A stretch of DNA of 32,249 bases from Oscillospiraceae bacterium (GTDB taxonomy: Bacteria > Bacillota > Clostridia > Oscillospirales > Oscillospiraceae), in NCBI GenBank assembly GCA_015067935.1, contig SVLL01000019.1, forward strand, positions 1-32,249, written 5' to 3'. The position numbers and the translations under genes were made by a program. Below the pieces are notes generated by a model. That model was not told the origin of the DNA. It worked only from the letters and a program-made list of their open reading frames with translations, and ran no database searches. Below, one piece after another: positions 1 to 7,047 of the stretch; positions within the stretch are counted from its first letter, which is position 1, and each line of letters begins with the position of its first letter.

Positions 1-796
1 CTTTGAGGTGCTGGTGGGTACGATCCTGAACTGTCTGTTCTTTGAGGGCAAAATCAGCCAGCCGGAGATCGCCAAAATCGGACAGTATGCGGAAAATGTG
101 TTCTTCGGCAAGCCCTGCGGTTTGATGGATCAGATGGCTTCTGCGGTAGGCGGTATGGTTACCATCGATTTTGCGGATAAGGAAGCCCCGGAAATCCACC
201 CGGTGGATTTTGATTTTGCCGCTTGCGGTCACGCGCTGTGCATCATCGACAGCGGCGCGGACCACGCAGACCTGACGGACGAATATGCGGCCATCACCCG
301 GGAGCTGAAGGCAGTTTGCGCCCATTTCGGCAAGGAAGTTTTGACCCAAGTGCCGGAGGATGCGTTTTATGCCGCGATTCCGGTGCTGCGGGAAAAATGC
401 GGAGACCGGGCGGTAATGCGGGGTGTTCACGAATATGCGGAAAACAAGCGGGTCGTGCAGCAGGTGGCAGCCTTGCAGAGCGGAGATTTTGACCGTTTCC
501 TGCAGCTGGTAAAGGAAAGTGGCTACTCTTCCTATATGTACCTGCAGAATGTGATTCCCTCCGGTTACATACAGCATCAGGATATGGCGGTGGCATTGGG
601 ACTCTGCGAGCATTATTTGCAGGGCAGAGGTGCTTACCGGGTCCACGGCGGCGGCTTTGCCGGCACTGTGCAGGCCTTTGTGCCGCTGGATATGCTGTCC
701 GCTTTCCGGGAGGGTATTGACAGCGTGCTGGGCAGCGGAGCCTGCCATGTGCTGTCAATTCGCCCCCACGGCGGCGTAGAGATGAAGTGCGATTAA
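1..796 (+). CDS. galK: Galactokinase, C-terminal part (5' end outside window)
   Basis: Galactokinase phosphorylates galactose to galactose-1-phosphate at the first committed step of the Leloir pathway in the cytoplasm. The reading frame is open from base 2, and about 264 residues are visible, so the N-terminal sugar-binding signature and first GHMP ATP motif lie off the left edge. The segment GLMDQMASAVGG (from about base 120) is the family's conserved block carrying the catalytic aspartate. Near the C-terminus HGGGFAGTVQAF matches the glycine-rich third GHMP motif. The visible length fits the last two thirds of a galactokinase of about 390-430 residues. It ends in TAA followed directly by a hairpin terminator. 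The GTG at base 8 is internal to a conserved helix (SFEVLVGTIL-like) and is not the start. Family assignment is secure; the rest of a gal operon may lie upstream. Confidence 0.95.
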   Translation, partial: FEVLVGTILNCLFFEGKISQPEIAKIGQYAENVFFGKPCGLMDQMASAVGGMVTIDFADKEAPEIHPVDFDFAACGHALCIIDSGADHADLTDEYAAITRELKAVCAHFGKEVLTQVPEDAFYAAIPVLREKCGDRAVMRGVHEYAENKRVVQQVAALQSGDFDRFLQLVKESGYSSYMYLQNVIPSGYIQHQDMAVALGLCEHYLQGRGAYRVHGGGFAGTVQAFVPLDMLSAFREGIDSVLGSGACHVLSIRPHGGVEMKCD

Positions 797-830
797 AAAA
801 CAAGCCCTCCCGTCGGGAGGGCCCTGTTTA
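795..830. terminator. Bidirectional rho-independent terminator between galK and alr
   Basis: An 8-bp perfect stem (804-811 with 815-822, GCCCTCCC/GGGAGGGC, 3-nt loop) is preceded by an A-run (795-800) and followed by CTGTTTA. It therefore has a U-tract for the convergent alr transcript and a weaker one for galK. Confidence 0.8.
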
Positions 831-1982
831 TGTATCCAGAAGATAATGTACCTGCGCGGCTTGCTGCCCGTTTTGATAGTAGAACCGGGGGACGCGGCGG
901 CTGATCCCGCAGACGAATTCATAGTTAAAGCTGTCCGCAGCAGCGGCAATCTCCTCCACGGTGATGCGTTGATCCCCATTTTTACCGATGAGGGTCACGG
1001 AAGTGCCGGGGACGACACCGGGGATATCGGTGACATCCACCATCATCTGATCCATACAGATTCTGCCCAAAATCGGAGCTTTCCGTCCGTTAATGAGCAC
1101 ATAAAAACGATTACTGAGGTTGCGGCGATAGCCGTCCGCATAGCCCACAGGAACGGTGGCAACGGTGGTGGTCCGGTTGGTCACAAAAGTTCCGCCATAG
1201 CTGATGGGAGAGCCGGCAGGCAGCTGCTTTATGTGGCTGACCTCGCTGAGCCATTCCAAAGCCGGGGCAATGTCCAACCGTTCGGGAGAAACCTCATCGC
1301 TGGGGTACATACCGTAGGTGACGATGCCAGAGCGAACCATTTCGTAATGTCTGTCAAAATTCATTACACCGGCAGAGTTGTTCAGATGACGGATAGGTGC
1401 GCTCAGCTTGTAGAATTTGAGCATCCCGTCAAAATCGTTGAAGCGTTCCGCCTGCGCCCGGGCATCGGTCAGATCGGCACAATCGGCAGTGGCAAAATGG
1501 CTGAAAAGACCTTCAACGATCAAATTCGGCAATGCAGCAATTTGGGCGCACAGCCGGGCATTTTCAGGGGTGGGCAGAAAGCCGATACGCCCCATACCGG
1601 TATCCACCGCAAGGTGCAGGTAGGCGGTTTTTCCCAGCTTTACCGCAGTTTCAGACAGCGCAAGGGCGTCCTCGTAGCGAAAAATGGTGGGGCGGATGTG
1701 GTGTTCAATGACCTCGGTGAAGGCTGCGACCGGGGTATGTCCCAGTACCAAAATAGGCTTTTGCAGACCGGCTTTCCGCAGCTCCAGAGCCTCCAAAATG
1801 GAAGAAACACCCCAAAATGCGCACATCGGCTCTAACAGTCGGGCGACGGGAATGGCTCCGTGACCGTAGGCATCGGCCTTGACCACTGCCATCACCGGCA
1901 CGCCGGCTTTTTCCTGCACCGCCTTGAAATTCCGGGCGATTTGGTCCAAATCTATTTTTACATAAGTGTGGTCGAAATTCAT
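828..1982 (-). CDS. alr: Alanine racemase
   Basis: PLP-dependent interconversion of L- and D-alanine, supplying D-Ala for peptidoglycan. The protein has 384 residues, the normal family length. The PLP-binding lysine is in AVVKADAYGHG (Lys35). RIGF follows in the TIM-barrel half, then SYGGTF with the second catalytic tyrosine, and ICMDQMMVDVTD in the C-terminal beta domain. I chose the ATG at 1982 (MNFDHTYVKIDL) because GGAG lies a few bases upstream and the family begins here. The open frame runs on to 2141, but that extension is low-complexity and contains the promoter. It stands alone, convergent with galK and divergent from the small gene at 2095. Function is very likely; symbol alr rather than a catabolic paralogue is inferred from the solitary context. 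Confidence 0.95.
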   Translation of the reverse strand: MNFDHTYVKIDLDQIARNFKAVQEKAGVPVMAVVKADAYGHGAIPVARLLEPMCAFWGVSSILEALELRKAGLQKPILVLGHTPVAAFTEVIEHHIRPTIFRYEDALALSETAVKLGKTAYLHLAVDTGMGRIGFLPTPENARLCAQIAALPNLIVEGLFSHFATADCADLTDARAQAERFNDFDGMLKFYKLSAPIRHLNNSAGVMNFDRHYEMVRSGIVTYGMYPSDEVSPERLDIAPALEWLSEVSHIKQLPAGSPISYGGTFVTNRTTTVATVPVGYADGYRRNLSNRFYVLINGRKAPILGRICMDQMMVDVTDIPGVVPGTSVTLIGKNGDQRITVEEIAAAADSFNYEFVCGISRRVPRFYYQNGQQAAQVHYLLDT

Positions 1983-2010
1983 AGAATCATCTCCAAAGGA
2001 AGATGGAATC

Positions 2011-2038
2011 ATTATAGCACAAAAAACAGAAAAAGCAA
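2011..2038 (-). promoter_or_regulatory. Probable sigma-A promoter of alr
   Basis: Read on the minus strand, a perfect -10 TATAAT (2011-2016) lies 16 bp from a -35-like TTGCTT (2033-2038). It is 29 bases upstream of the chosen alr ATG. The -35 matches consensus at only three positions. Confidence 0.55.
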
Positions 2039-2094
2039 ATCTGTTTATACTTTCTTCAAATAAGCCGGTTATATTATAAGCAGGAGGGAACGAA

Positions 2095-2319
2095 ATGGAA
2101 TACGAACTTGTACACGAAATCCAGAACCTTTGCCCCAACAATCAGATGCGGGATATCTTTTTCACGGAAGTGGAAACCGAAGACCCGGAAGACTATGTGC
2201 GGCAGAAGCTGCGGGGAAAATCGGTAGAGCTTACTACGGACAGAAAAAATGACGGCTCCGTTACGGTGTATGCCTCCTGCGACGGCCTGACGCAAAAGTT
2301 TATCTTTACACCCATATAA
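2095..2319 (+). CDS. Small conserved-looking protein of unknown function (74 aa)
   Basis: This ORF has a strong ribosome binding site (AGGAGGG, about 7 bases before ATG), its own upstream AT-rich region and a long hairpin terminator immediately after the stop. All three argue that it is a real gene. The product is small, acidic and soluble: no signal peptide, membrane span or cysteine cluster beyond two isolated cysteines. It starts MEYELVHEIQNLCPNNQMRD and ends with a beta-strand-rich half (VTVYASCDGLTQKFIF). I do not recognise a named domain. It lies between alr (divergent) and glgA (convergent), so the neighbours give no functional hint. Short elements resembling TATATT/TATAAG at 2070-2080 could be its -10. 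Confidence 0.75.
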   Translation: MEYELVHEIQNLCPNNQMRDIFFTEVETEDPEDYVRQKLRGKSVELTTDRKNDGSVTVYASCDGLTQKFIFTPI

Positions 2320-2357
2320 AAAGCGTGCGTACCAATTCCGGTACGCACGCTTTCTGT
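2318..2357. terminator. Strong bidirectional terminator between the 74-aa gene and glgA
   Basis: A 14-bp perfect stem (2320-2333 with 2340-2353) with loop AATTCC is flanked by A-rich sequence on the left and TTTCTGTTT on the right. It serves the small gene on the plus strand and the glg operon on the minus strand. Confidence 0.9.
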
Positions 2358-3803
2358 TTACTGGTTACACATTTGCTTGAACAGCTCCATATAGCGACCT
2401 GCAGGAACATTCCAGCTGAAATCCTGAATCATATCCCGATGCTGCAAAGCACGGAAACCGTCACGGTTATGATGATACAGCTGCAGGCAACGCTTCATTG
2501 CCCCAAGGAAGTCATCCCCGTTGTAGCTCTGGAAGGTAAAACCCAGACCGTTGTCACCGTTTTCGTCTGCCGGGGGAACGGTGTCCCGTAAACCGCCGGT
2601 GGCGTGGACAACGGGCACAGTGCCGTAGCGCATAGCGTTCATCTGGCTCAAGCCGCAGGGCTCGGATTTGGACGGCATCATATAAATATCGCCGCCGGCA
2701 TAGATCCGGGCCGCCAGGCCTAAATTGAAGGTGATCTGTGCAGATACCCGATCGGGGAATTCTGCGGCCAGCTCCCGGAAGAAGGCCTCAAACTGGGGCT
2801 CACCGGTGCCGAGGATCAGCATCTGGCAGTTTTCTTCCCACAGCAGTCTGCGGGCAATATAGCACAGCAGGTCCAGACCCTTGTGCCCGGCCAGACGGGT
2901 GACCATAACCATCAAAGGTGCATCGGGATCCTCCCGCAGACCTACTTCCTTTTGCAAAGCGGCCTTGCAGACAGCCTTGCCTTCAGCAAAGGTATCCGCA
3001 TTGTAATGGGCGGGCAAATTGGGATCCGTTTCCGGATTGAAGGTGTTTACATCAATGCCGTTGGTGATGCCCTTCAGCTTCCACGCGGCGTGGGACAGCA
3101 CATTGTCCAATCCGTGGGCATAGTAGGGGTACATCAGCTCCCGGGCGTAGGTTTCGGACACTGTTGAGACCATATCGGCAGTTTCAATGGCACCCTTCAT
3201 CATATTTACCTGCCCGTGCATATCCAGGCAGCTTCGGAATTCCCAAGGCAGACCCAGCACATCATCGAAGAAGTAGCCGTCGGCCCAGCCCTGATACTCC
3301 ACATTGTGGATGGTGAACATCACCCGGGTGGCGGCGAAGCGGTCCCGATACCAAGCCTTCAGAACCACGGGGACCAGTGCGGTCTGCCAATCGTTGCACT
3401 GAATCACATCGGGGGTGAAGCCCAGAAAAACCAAAGCTTCCATACAAGCTCTTGCAAAGTAGGCGAAACGCTCACCGTCGTCGCAATCGCCGTAGATGGG
3501 CCCGGGGCGTTTGCCGAAATAATAATCATTGTCGATGAAATAAACCTGCACACCGTCCTTGCGGCCGGTCAGCTTCATCACGCCGGCATATTGCCGCCGC
3601 CAGGAAAGGCGGACATCAAAGGAGCCCACATACTCTGTAACATATTTGGGATTGTCCTTGATTTTTTTGTAGTAGGGCAGGAGCAATACCACCTCATTGC
3701 CCGGAATCCGGGAAAGTGCTGCAGGCAGTGCCTCCATTACATCTCCGAGACCGCCGGATTTTACATAGGGCGCGCCTTCAGAGGCCATTATGGCAATTTT
3801 CAT
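2358..3803 (-). CDS. glgA: Glycogen synthase (ADP-glucose type, GT5)
   Basis: Transfers glucose from ADP-glucose to the non-reducing end of alpha-1,4-glucan. The product is 481 residues, the usual bacterial GlgA length. The N-terminal Rossmann domain begins MKIAIMASEGAPYVKSGGLGDV, where K-x-G-G-L is the ADP-glucose-binding signature of the family. The C-terminal domain carries KSEPCGLSQMNAMRYG and GGLRDTV, the conserved acidic/cysteine nucleotide-binding loop. It is the last gene of the glgC-glgD-glgA operon: its ATG overlaps the glgD stop by 4 nt (ATGA), implying translational coupling. Branching enzyme and phosphorylase are not in the window. Confidence 0.96.
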   Translation of the reverse strand: MKIAIMASEGAPYVKSGGLGDVMEALPAALSRIPGNEVVLLLPYYKKIKDNPKYVTEYVGSFDVRLSWRRQYAGVMKLTGRKDGVQVYFIDNDYYFGKRPGPIYGDCDDGERFAYFARACMEALVFLGFTPDVIQCNDWQTALVPVVLKAWYRDRFAATRVMFTIHNVEYQGWADGYFFDDVLGLPWEFRSCLDMHGQVNMMKGAIETADMVSTVSETYARELMYPYYAHGLDNVLSHAAWKLKGITNGIDVNTFNPETDPNLPAHYNADTFAEGKAVCKAALQKEVGLREDPDAPLMVMVTRLAGHKGLDLLCYIARRLLWEENCQMLILGTGEPQFEAFFRELAAEFPDRVSAQITFNLGLAARIYAGGDIYMMPSKSEPCGLSQMNAMRYGTVPVVHATGGLRDTVPPADENGDNGLGFTFQSYNGDDFLGAMKRCLQLYHHNRDGFRALQHRDMIQDFSWNVPAGRYMELFKQMCNQ

Positions 3804-4912
3804 ACCAGATCTCCTCTTTTGACCATCAGGGGATGGCTGGGGGTACCGCAGAGCTTGGCACCGGGGCGAACCACTACATCCTTATCCAGGATCACGCACT
3901 CCAGCAGTGCACCCTCGCCCACAACGGTGTCGTTCATAATGACGCAGTTGCGAACCTGTGCATCCTTACCGATGGTGACCTGACGGAACAGAACGGAGTT
4001 TTCCACTGTGCCTTCCAGCATACAGCCGTCTGCCAGAATGGAGTTTTTCACCTGACAGCCTTCGCCATAGTAGCTGGGAACCCGGTCGCGAACCCGGGTA
4101 AAGACACTGTGATTGCCGGTAAAGAGATCGTGACGGATGTCGGCATCGATCAGTGCCAGAGAGTTGGTGTAATATTCATTCAGGGACTCATTGTACAGAG
4201 CGGTGCCATCAAACTGATATACATTCAGCGTGATGTCGTCATTTACCCACTGACCCATCACGAGATCCCGGTCCATATGGAATTTATTCCGGGCGTTGAA
4301 CTCCCGCACCGTACGAAGCAGATACTGTTTGGACATCACAAAAATATCCATAGAAGCCAGATAATCCGCAGGGGCGATGTAGTCCACGGCAATGTCCACA
4401 ATGTTGCCCTTGGCATCCAGCTTCAGAGCCAGATCCAACTGCTTCTTGCCGTTGGCGATGCCGGCCTTGGTGACCACAGTCACATCCTTGCCGCTGGCAA
4501 TGTGGGATTCCAGAACCTTCTGCAGGTCAATGTTGCTGATAATGGCGGAGTCGCAGGTGATGACATACTCATCTTCAGGACCGAATTCCATCACATCCAT
4601 TGCCTCGTAGATGGCGGAGAGCTTTCCGTGATACTGGTCGGTGGTGCTGGTTGCGTAGGGGGTAAGGAATTCCAGACCGCCCTCTTCCAGCTCAAGGCCC
4701 CATTCTTCACCGGAACCGATATGGTTCATCAGGGATTGATAATTGTGCCGGGTGATAATGCCCACATGCCGGATGCCGGCAGCGGACATATTGCTCAGGT
4801 GGAAGTCAACCAGACGGTACCGGCCACCGTAGGGAAGGGAGGCCATGGTGCGCTTGTCGGTCAGACCACCCAAGGTGGCGTCGTTGGCGAAAATAATGCC
4901 CATTACATTCAT
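3800..4912 (-). CDS. glgD: GlgD subunit of glucose-1-phosphate adenylyltransferase
   Basis: A nucleotidyltransferase homologue that in Bacillota pairs with GlgC. In the well-studied Bacillus-type system GlgD is largely non-catalytic and stimulates GlgC; that role is family knowledge, not visible here. The 370-residue protein starts MNVMGIIFANDATLGGLTD, lacking the G-G-x-G-(S/T)-R-L loop present in GlgC, which marks it as GlgD. LPYGGRYRLVDFHLSN corresponds to the PFGGxYRxIDFxLSN block. The C-terminal half is a left-handed beta-helix with hexapeptide repeats. AAGGAGGG lies upstream of the ATG, 13 nt after the glgC stop, and the gene ends in a 4-nt overlap with glgA. Confidence 0.93.
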   Translation of the reverse strand: MNVMGIIFANDATLGGLTDKRTMASLPYGGRYRLVDFHLSNMSAAGIRHVGIITRHNYQSLMNHIGSGEEWGLELEEGGLEFLTPYATSTTDQYHGKLSAIYEAMDVMEFGPEDEYVITCDSAIISNIDLQKVLESHIASGKDVTVVTKAGIANGKKQLDLALKLDAKGNIVDIAVDYIAPADYLASMDIFVMSKQYLLRTVREFNARNKFHMDRDLVMGQWVNDDITLNVYQFDGTALYNESLNEYYTNSLALIDADIRHDLFTGNHSVFTRVRDRVPSYYGEGCQVKNSILADGCMLEGTVENSVLFRQVTIGKDAQVRNCVIMNDTVVGEGALLECVILDKDVVVRPGAKLCGTPSHPLMVKRGDLV

Positions 4913-4925
4913 AGCGTTTCCCTCC

Positions 4926-6116
4926 TTACATCATATCGCCGGGGGCAAGCACAGAATTGGCTGCCACCACAGCACCCTTGCTGGTAACGCTGATTTTGAT
5001 CTTGTCCTTATGCTTGAATGCACCGCCTACCACAGCGTTGGCACCCACAACGGTGTTCTCGCCCAAAATGGCGTGGCGGACAATGGCACCGGGCTCAATG
5101 GTGACACCGGGCATAACCACGGAGTCCTCAACCACCGCGCCTTCACCCACAGTACAGCCGATGGAGATGATGCTGTGGGTCACACTGCCGTAAATCTCAG
5201 AGCCCTCTGCGATAAAGCAGTTGACGGTCTTGGCGTTCTCATCGATATAGGAAGAGGGCAGGGCGTTGTTCCGGGCGTAGATCTTGCTGCGCTCGTCGCC
5301 CCGGATGTCAAACTCGGGATTCTTGCCCAGCAGCTCCATATTGGCTTCCCAAAGGGAGTCAATGGTACCAACATCCTTCCAGTAGCCGTCGAAATTGTAG
5401 GCCATCATCTTGTGCCCCTGATTCAGCAGGTTGGGGATGATGTTCTTACCGAAGTCGTTGGAGGAATTCTCGTCCTCCTCGTCGGCGATCAGGGCAGCAC
5501 GCAGAACCTCCCAATTGAACACATAGATGCCCATAGAGGCATTGGTGGACTTGGGAACCTTGGGCTTTTCCTCAAACTCATAGATGGTATTGTCCGGATT
5601 GGTGTTCAGAATACCGAAACGGGAGGCTTCCTTCAACGGAACCGTCCGCACAGCGATGGTGCAGGAGGCCTCGTTCTTTTCGTGGAAATCCACCATTGCG
5701 GCGTAGTCCATCTTGTAGATATGGTCACCGGAGAGGACGACCACATAATCGGGGCTATACCGATCGATAAAGTCAATATTCTGATAGATGGCATTGGCAG
5801 TGCCCTTGTACCAGCCGCTCTTCTTGTCGTGCCGCTCATAGGGAGGCAGGACCTGCGCACGGCTATGGGCCTTATTCAGACCCCAAGGCTGACCGTTGCC
5901 GATGTACTCGTTCAGCTCCAAAGGCTGATACTGGGTGAGAATACCCACGGTATCAATGCCGGAATTGACGCAGTTACTCAAGGGAAAATCGATGATGCGG
6001 TATTTACCGCCAAAGGGAACGGCAGGCTTAGCGGTGTTCTCGGTGAGAACCTTCAAGCGACTGCCTTGGCCACCGGCCAGAAGCATTGCAATGCAACGTT
6101 TTTTCTGGAAGTACAT
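4926..6116 (-). CDS. glgC: Glucose-1-phosphate adenylyltransferase, catalytic subunit
   Basis: Makes ADP-glucose from ATP and glucose-1-phosphate, the committed step of glycogen synthesis. Motifs in order: [10 protein letters not shown] (nucleotide loop), [30 protein letters not shown] (metal-binding Asp), [15 protein letters not shown], then C-terminal beta-helix hexapeptide repeats. I place the start at 6116 ([13 protein letters not shown], 396 aa), because GAGGAG ends nine bases upstream of it. The ATG at 6125 abuts the same ribosome binding site with no spacer. First gene of glgC-glgD-glgA. The preceding acetyltransferase on the same strand ends 74 nt upstream. Confidence 0.95.
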   Translation of the reverse strand: MYFQKKRCIAMLLAGGQGSRLKVLTENTAKPAVPFGGKYRIIDFPLSNCVNSGIDTVGILTQYQPLELNEYIGNGQPWGLNKAHSRAQVLPPYERHDKKSGWYKGTANAIYQNIDFIDRYSPDYVVVLSGDHIYKMDYAAMVDFHEKNEASCTIAVRTVPLKEASRFGILNTNPDNTIYEFEEKPKVPKSTNASMGIYVFNWEVLRAALIADEEDENSSNDFGKNIIPNLLNQGHKMMAYNFDGYWKDVGTIDSLWEANMELLGKNPEFDIRGDERSKIYARNNALPSSYIDENAKTVNCFIAEGSEIYGSVTHSIISIGCTVGEGAVVEDSVVMPGVTIEPGAIVRHAILGENTVVGANAVVGGAFKHKDKIKISVTSKGAVVAANSVLAPGDMM

Positions 6117-6169
6117 GGTTATCATCTCCTCGTGTAATTTGGAAAAAACACAATAATTTCCTAACTAAT

Positions 6170-6198
6170 ATCATACCACAGTTTTTTGGATTAGAAAA
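6170..6198 (-). promoter_or_regulatory. Possible glgC promoter
   Basis: On the minus strand TATGAT (6170-6175) resembles a -10 element. The hexamer 17 bp upstream (TTTTCT, 6193-6198) is a poor -35 and lies in the end of the preceding gene. The glg operon could instead be co-transcribed with that gene. Confidence 0.3.
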
Positions 6199-6772
6199 GA
6201 GTAAAACTGGCTAAAATATCAGCTAGTTTCCTGTCATTTTCAACAATGAAACGCCAGCTTACGGGTGGAGAAGTAGGCAACTCGACGGAATTCGATCTTT
6301 TTTCCATCCAAATGACACCCAAGCTGCGCCCAAACTTAATGCCGCAGCCGGGAAAATCCGCACAATAGGTGTAGCCGACCTTTTCGTGAAAAGCCAAAGA
6401 TGCGGTGTTTTCGCTGGTAATCAGGGCGTAAATGATCCGATAGCCCTGACGCCAGAGGATTTCCTCCACTGCCGCGTACAACTGCCTGCCGATGCCGCGC
6501 CCCTGCGCTTGGGGCGCAAGATAGATGGATACTTCAGCACACCAAGCGTAGGCGGCTCGCTCAAAGGGCAGGCTGCCGTAGGCATAGCCCAATACCTGAC
6601 CGTCTTCCTCCCATACCAGCCACGGGCATTGAGCGGTGTATTTCTGAAACCGCTTGGTGAATTGCTCAGTGGTGGGTGGTACATACTCGAAAGAATAGGT
6701 GGTGTTCTCCACATAGGGGGCATAAATTCCCAGCATTGCCGGGATGTCTTTTTCTGTTGCAATTCGGATCAT
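6191..6772 (-). CDS. GNAT N-acetyltransferase, phosphinothricin-acetyltransferase-like
   Basis: A 193-residue acetyl-CoA-dependent acetyltransferase of the PAT/YwnH-like branch. The start (MIRIATEKDIPAMLGIYAPY) is set by a perfect AGGAGG five to six bases upstream; the longer open frame to 6904 has no such support. IYAPYVENTTYSFEYVPP is the characteristic N-terminal stretch of this subfamily. QGRGIGRQLYAAVEEI is GNAT motif A, which binds acetyl-CoA. FHEKVGY and GVIWMEK match the C-terminal part. The last 35 or so residues extend past the usual end. Family members act on small amines such as methionine sulfoximine or amino-acid analogues; the substrate here is unknown. It is divergent from mgtE and upstream of glgC. 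Confidence 0.85.
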   Translation of the reverse strand: MIRIATEKDIPAMLGIYAPYVENTTYSFEYVPPTTEQFTKRFQKYTAQCPWLVWEEDGQVLGYAYGSLPFERAAYAWCAEVSIYLAPQAQGRGIGRQLYAAVEEILWRQGYRIIYALITSENTASLAFHEKVGYTYCADFPGCGIKFGRSLGVIWMEKRSNSVELPTSPPVSWRFIVENDRKLADILASFTLF

Positions 6773-6841
6773 AGGGAACCTCCTAAACCTTCTCCCCCGG
6801 TGGCGGGGATGGATGGCTGCACTGCAGGATGCTGTTATTTT

Positions 6842-6847
6842 ATTATA
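6842..6847 (-). promoter_or_regulatory. Possible -10 element for the GNAT gene
   Basis: A perfect TATAAT is read on the minus strand, about 70 bases upstream of the GNAT start. No well-spaced -35 is evident (TTGACG is only 12 bp away), so this is tentative. It lies back-to-back with the mgtE promoter. Confidence 0.3.
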
Positions 6848-6867
6848 CATTTTACCCTTCGTCAAGG

Positions 6868-6896
6868 TTGACAATTGCCCATAAAAGGAATAAAAT
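6868..6896 (+). promoter_or_regulatory. Near-consensus sigma-A promoter of the mgtE leader
   Basis: Perfect -35 TTGACA (6868-6873), 17-bp spacer, then -10 TAAAAT (6891-6896). The predicted transcript start near 6903 leaves about 145 nt of leader before the mgtE ATG, beginning about 26 nt ahead of the upstream ORF. Confidence 0.8.
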
Positions 6897-6928
6897 GGGT
6901 ACATCTGAACGATTAAGGAGGGAAAACC

Positions 6929-6997
6929 ATGGACGCCGGCAGTAGTGGCAATATACCCGGGCGAAGTAGATGCGCGGCGCTGTGGTGCCGCCTGTAA
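6929..6997 (+). CDS. Candidate 22-aa leader peptide upstream of mgtE
   Basis: A 22-codon ORF begins MDAGSSGNIPGR and ends CAALWCRL before TAA. Its ribosome binding site AAGGAGGG lies seven to eight bases before the ATG and is as strong as any in the window. It starts about 26 nt after the predicted transcription start of mgtE, and its stop lies 50 nt before the mgtE ATG. The last third of the ORF encodes a 7-bp hairpin that competes with a downstream pairing. I know of no match to the enterobacterial mgtL leader. It could be a true regulatory peptide, or the region could be a structured RNA that happens to be open. Arrangement seen; function inferred. Confidence 0.5.
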   Translation: MDAGSSGNIPGRSRCAALWCRL

Positions 6998-7044
6998 TCA
7001 CGCCTGCGTATTTTGCCTTCCGTAGAAAATCATAGGGAGGAAGG
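6973..7044 (+). promoter_or_regulatory. Leader RNA of mgtE with competing hairpins and a paired ribosome binding site
   Basis: Hairpin A pairs 6974-6980 with 6985-6991 (7 bp including one G-U, 4-nt loop). Alternative hairpin B pairs 6973-6979 with 7001-7008 (7 bp, T7005 bulged) and cannot coexist with A. Further on, CCTTCC (7016-7021) can pair with GGAAGG (7039-7044), covering part of the mgtE ribosome binding site. The layout resembles a translation-sensing leader, but no folding energies were computed. Confidence 0.4.
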
Positions 7045-7047
7045 AAT

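Noticed and set aside
846..1835. Long plus-strand open frame opposite alr
   Set aside because: It is a shadow of the GC-biased alr coding strand, with no ribosome site or recognisable protein features.
4845..6137. Long plus-strand open frame opposite glgC
   Set aside because: Antisense shadow; glgC is fully supported by motifs and ribosome site.
6773..6904. N-terminal extension of the GNAT protein
   Set aside because: The extension covers the promoter region and the perfect ribosome site at the ATG at 6772 fits the family's normal start.
6897..7047. M-box (Mg2+) riboswitch in the mgtE leader
   Set aside because: The leader is short and I could not find the conserved M-box blocks; a covariance-model search would settle it.
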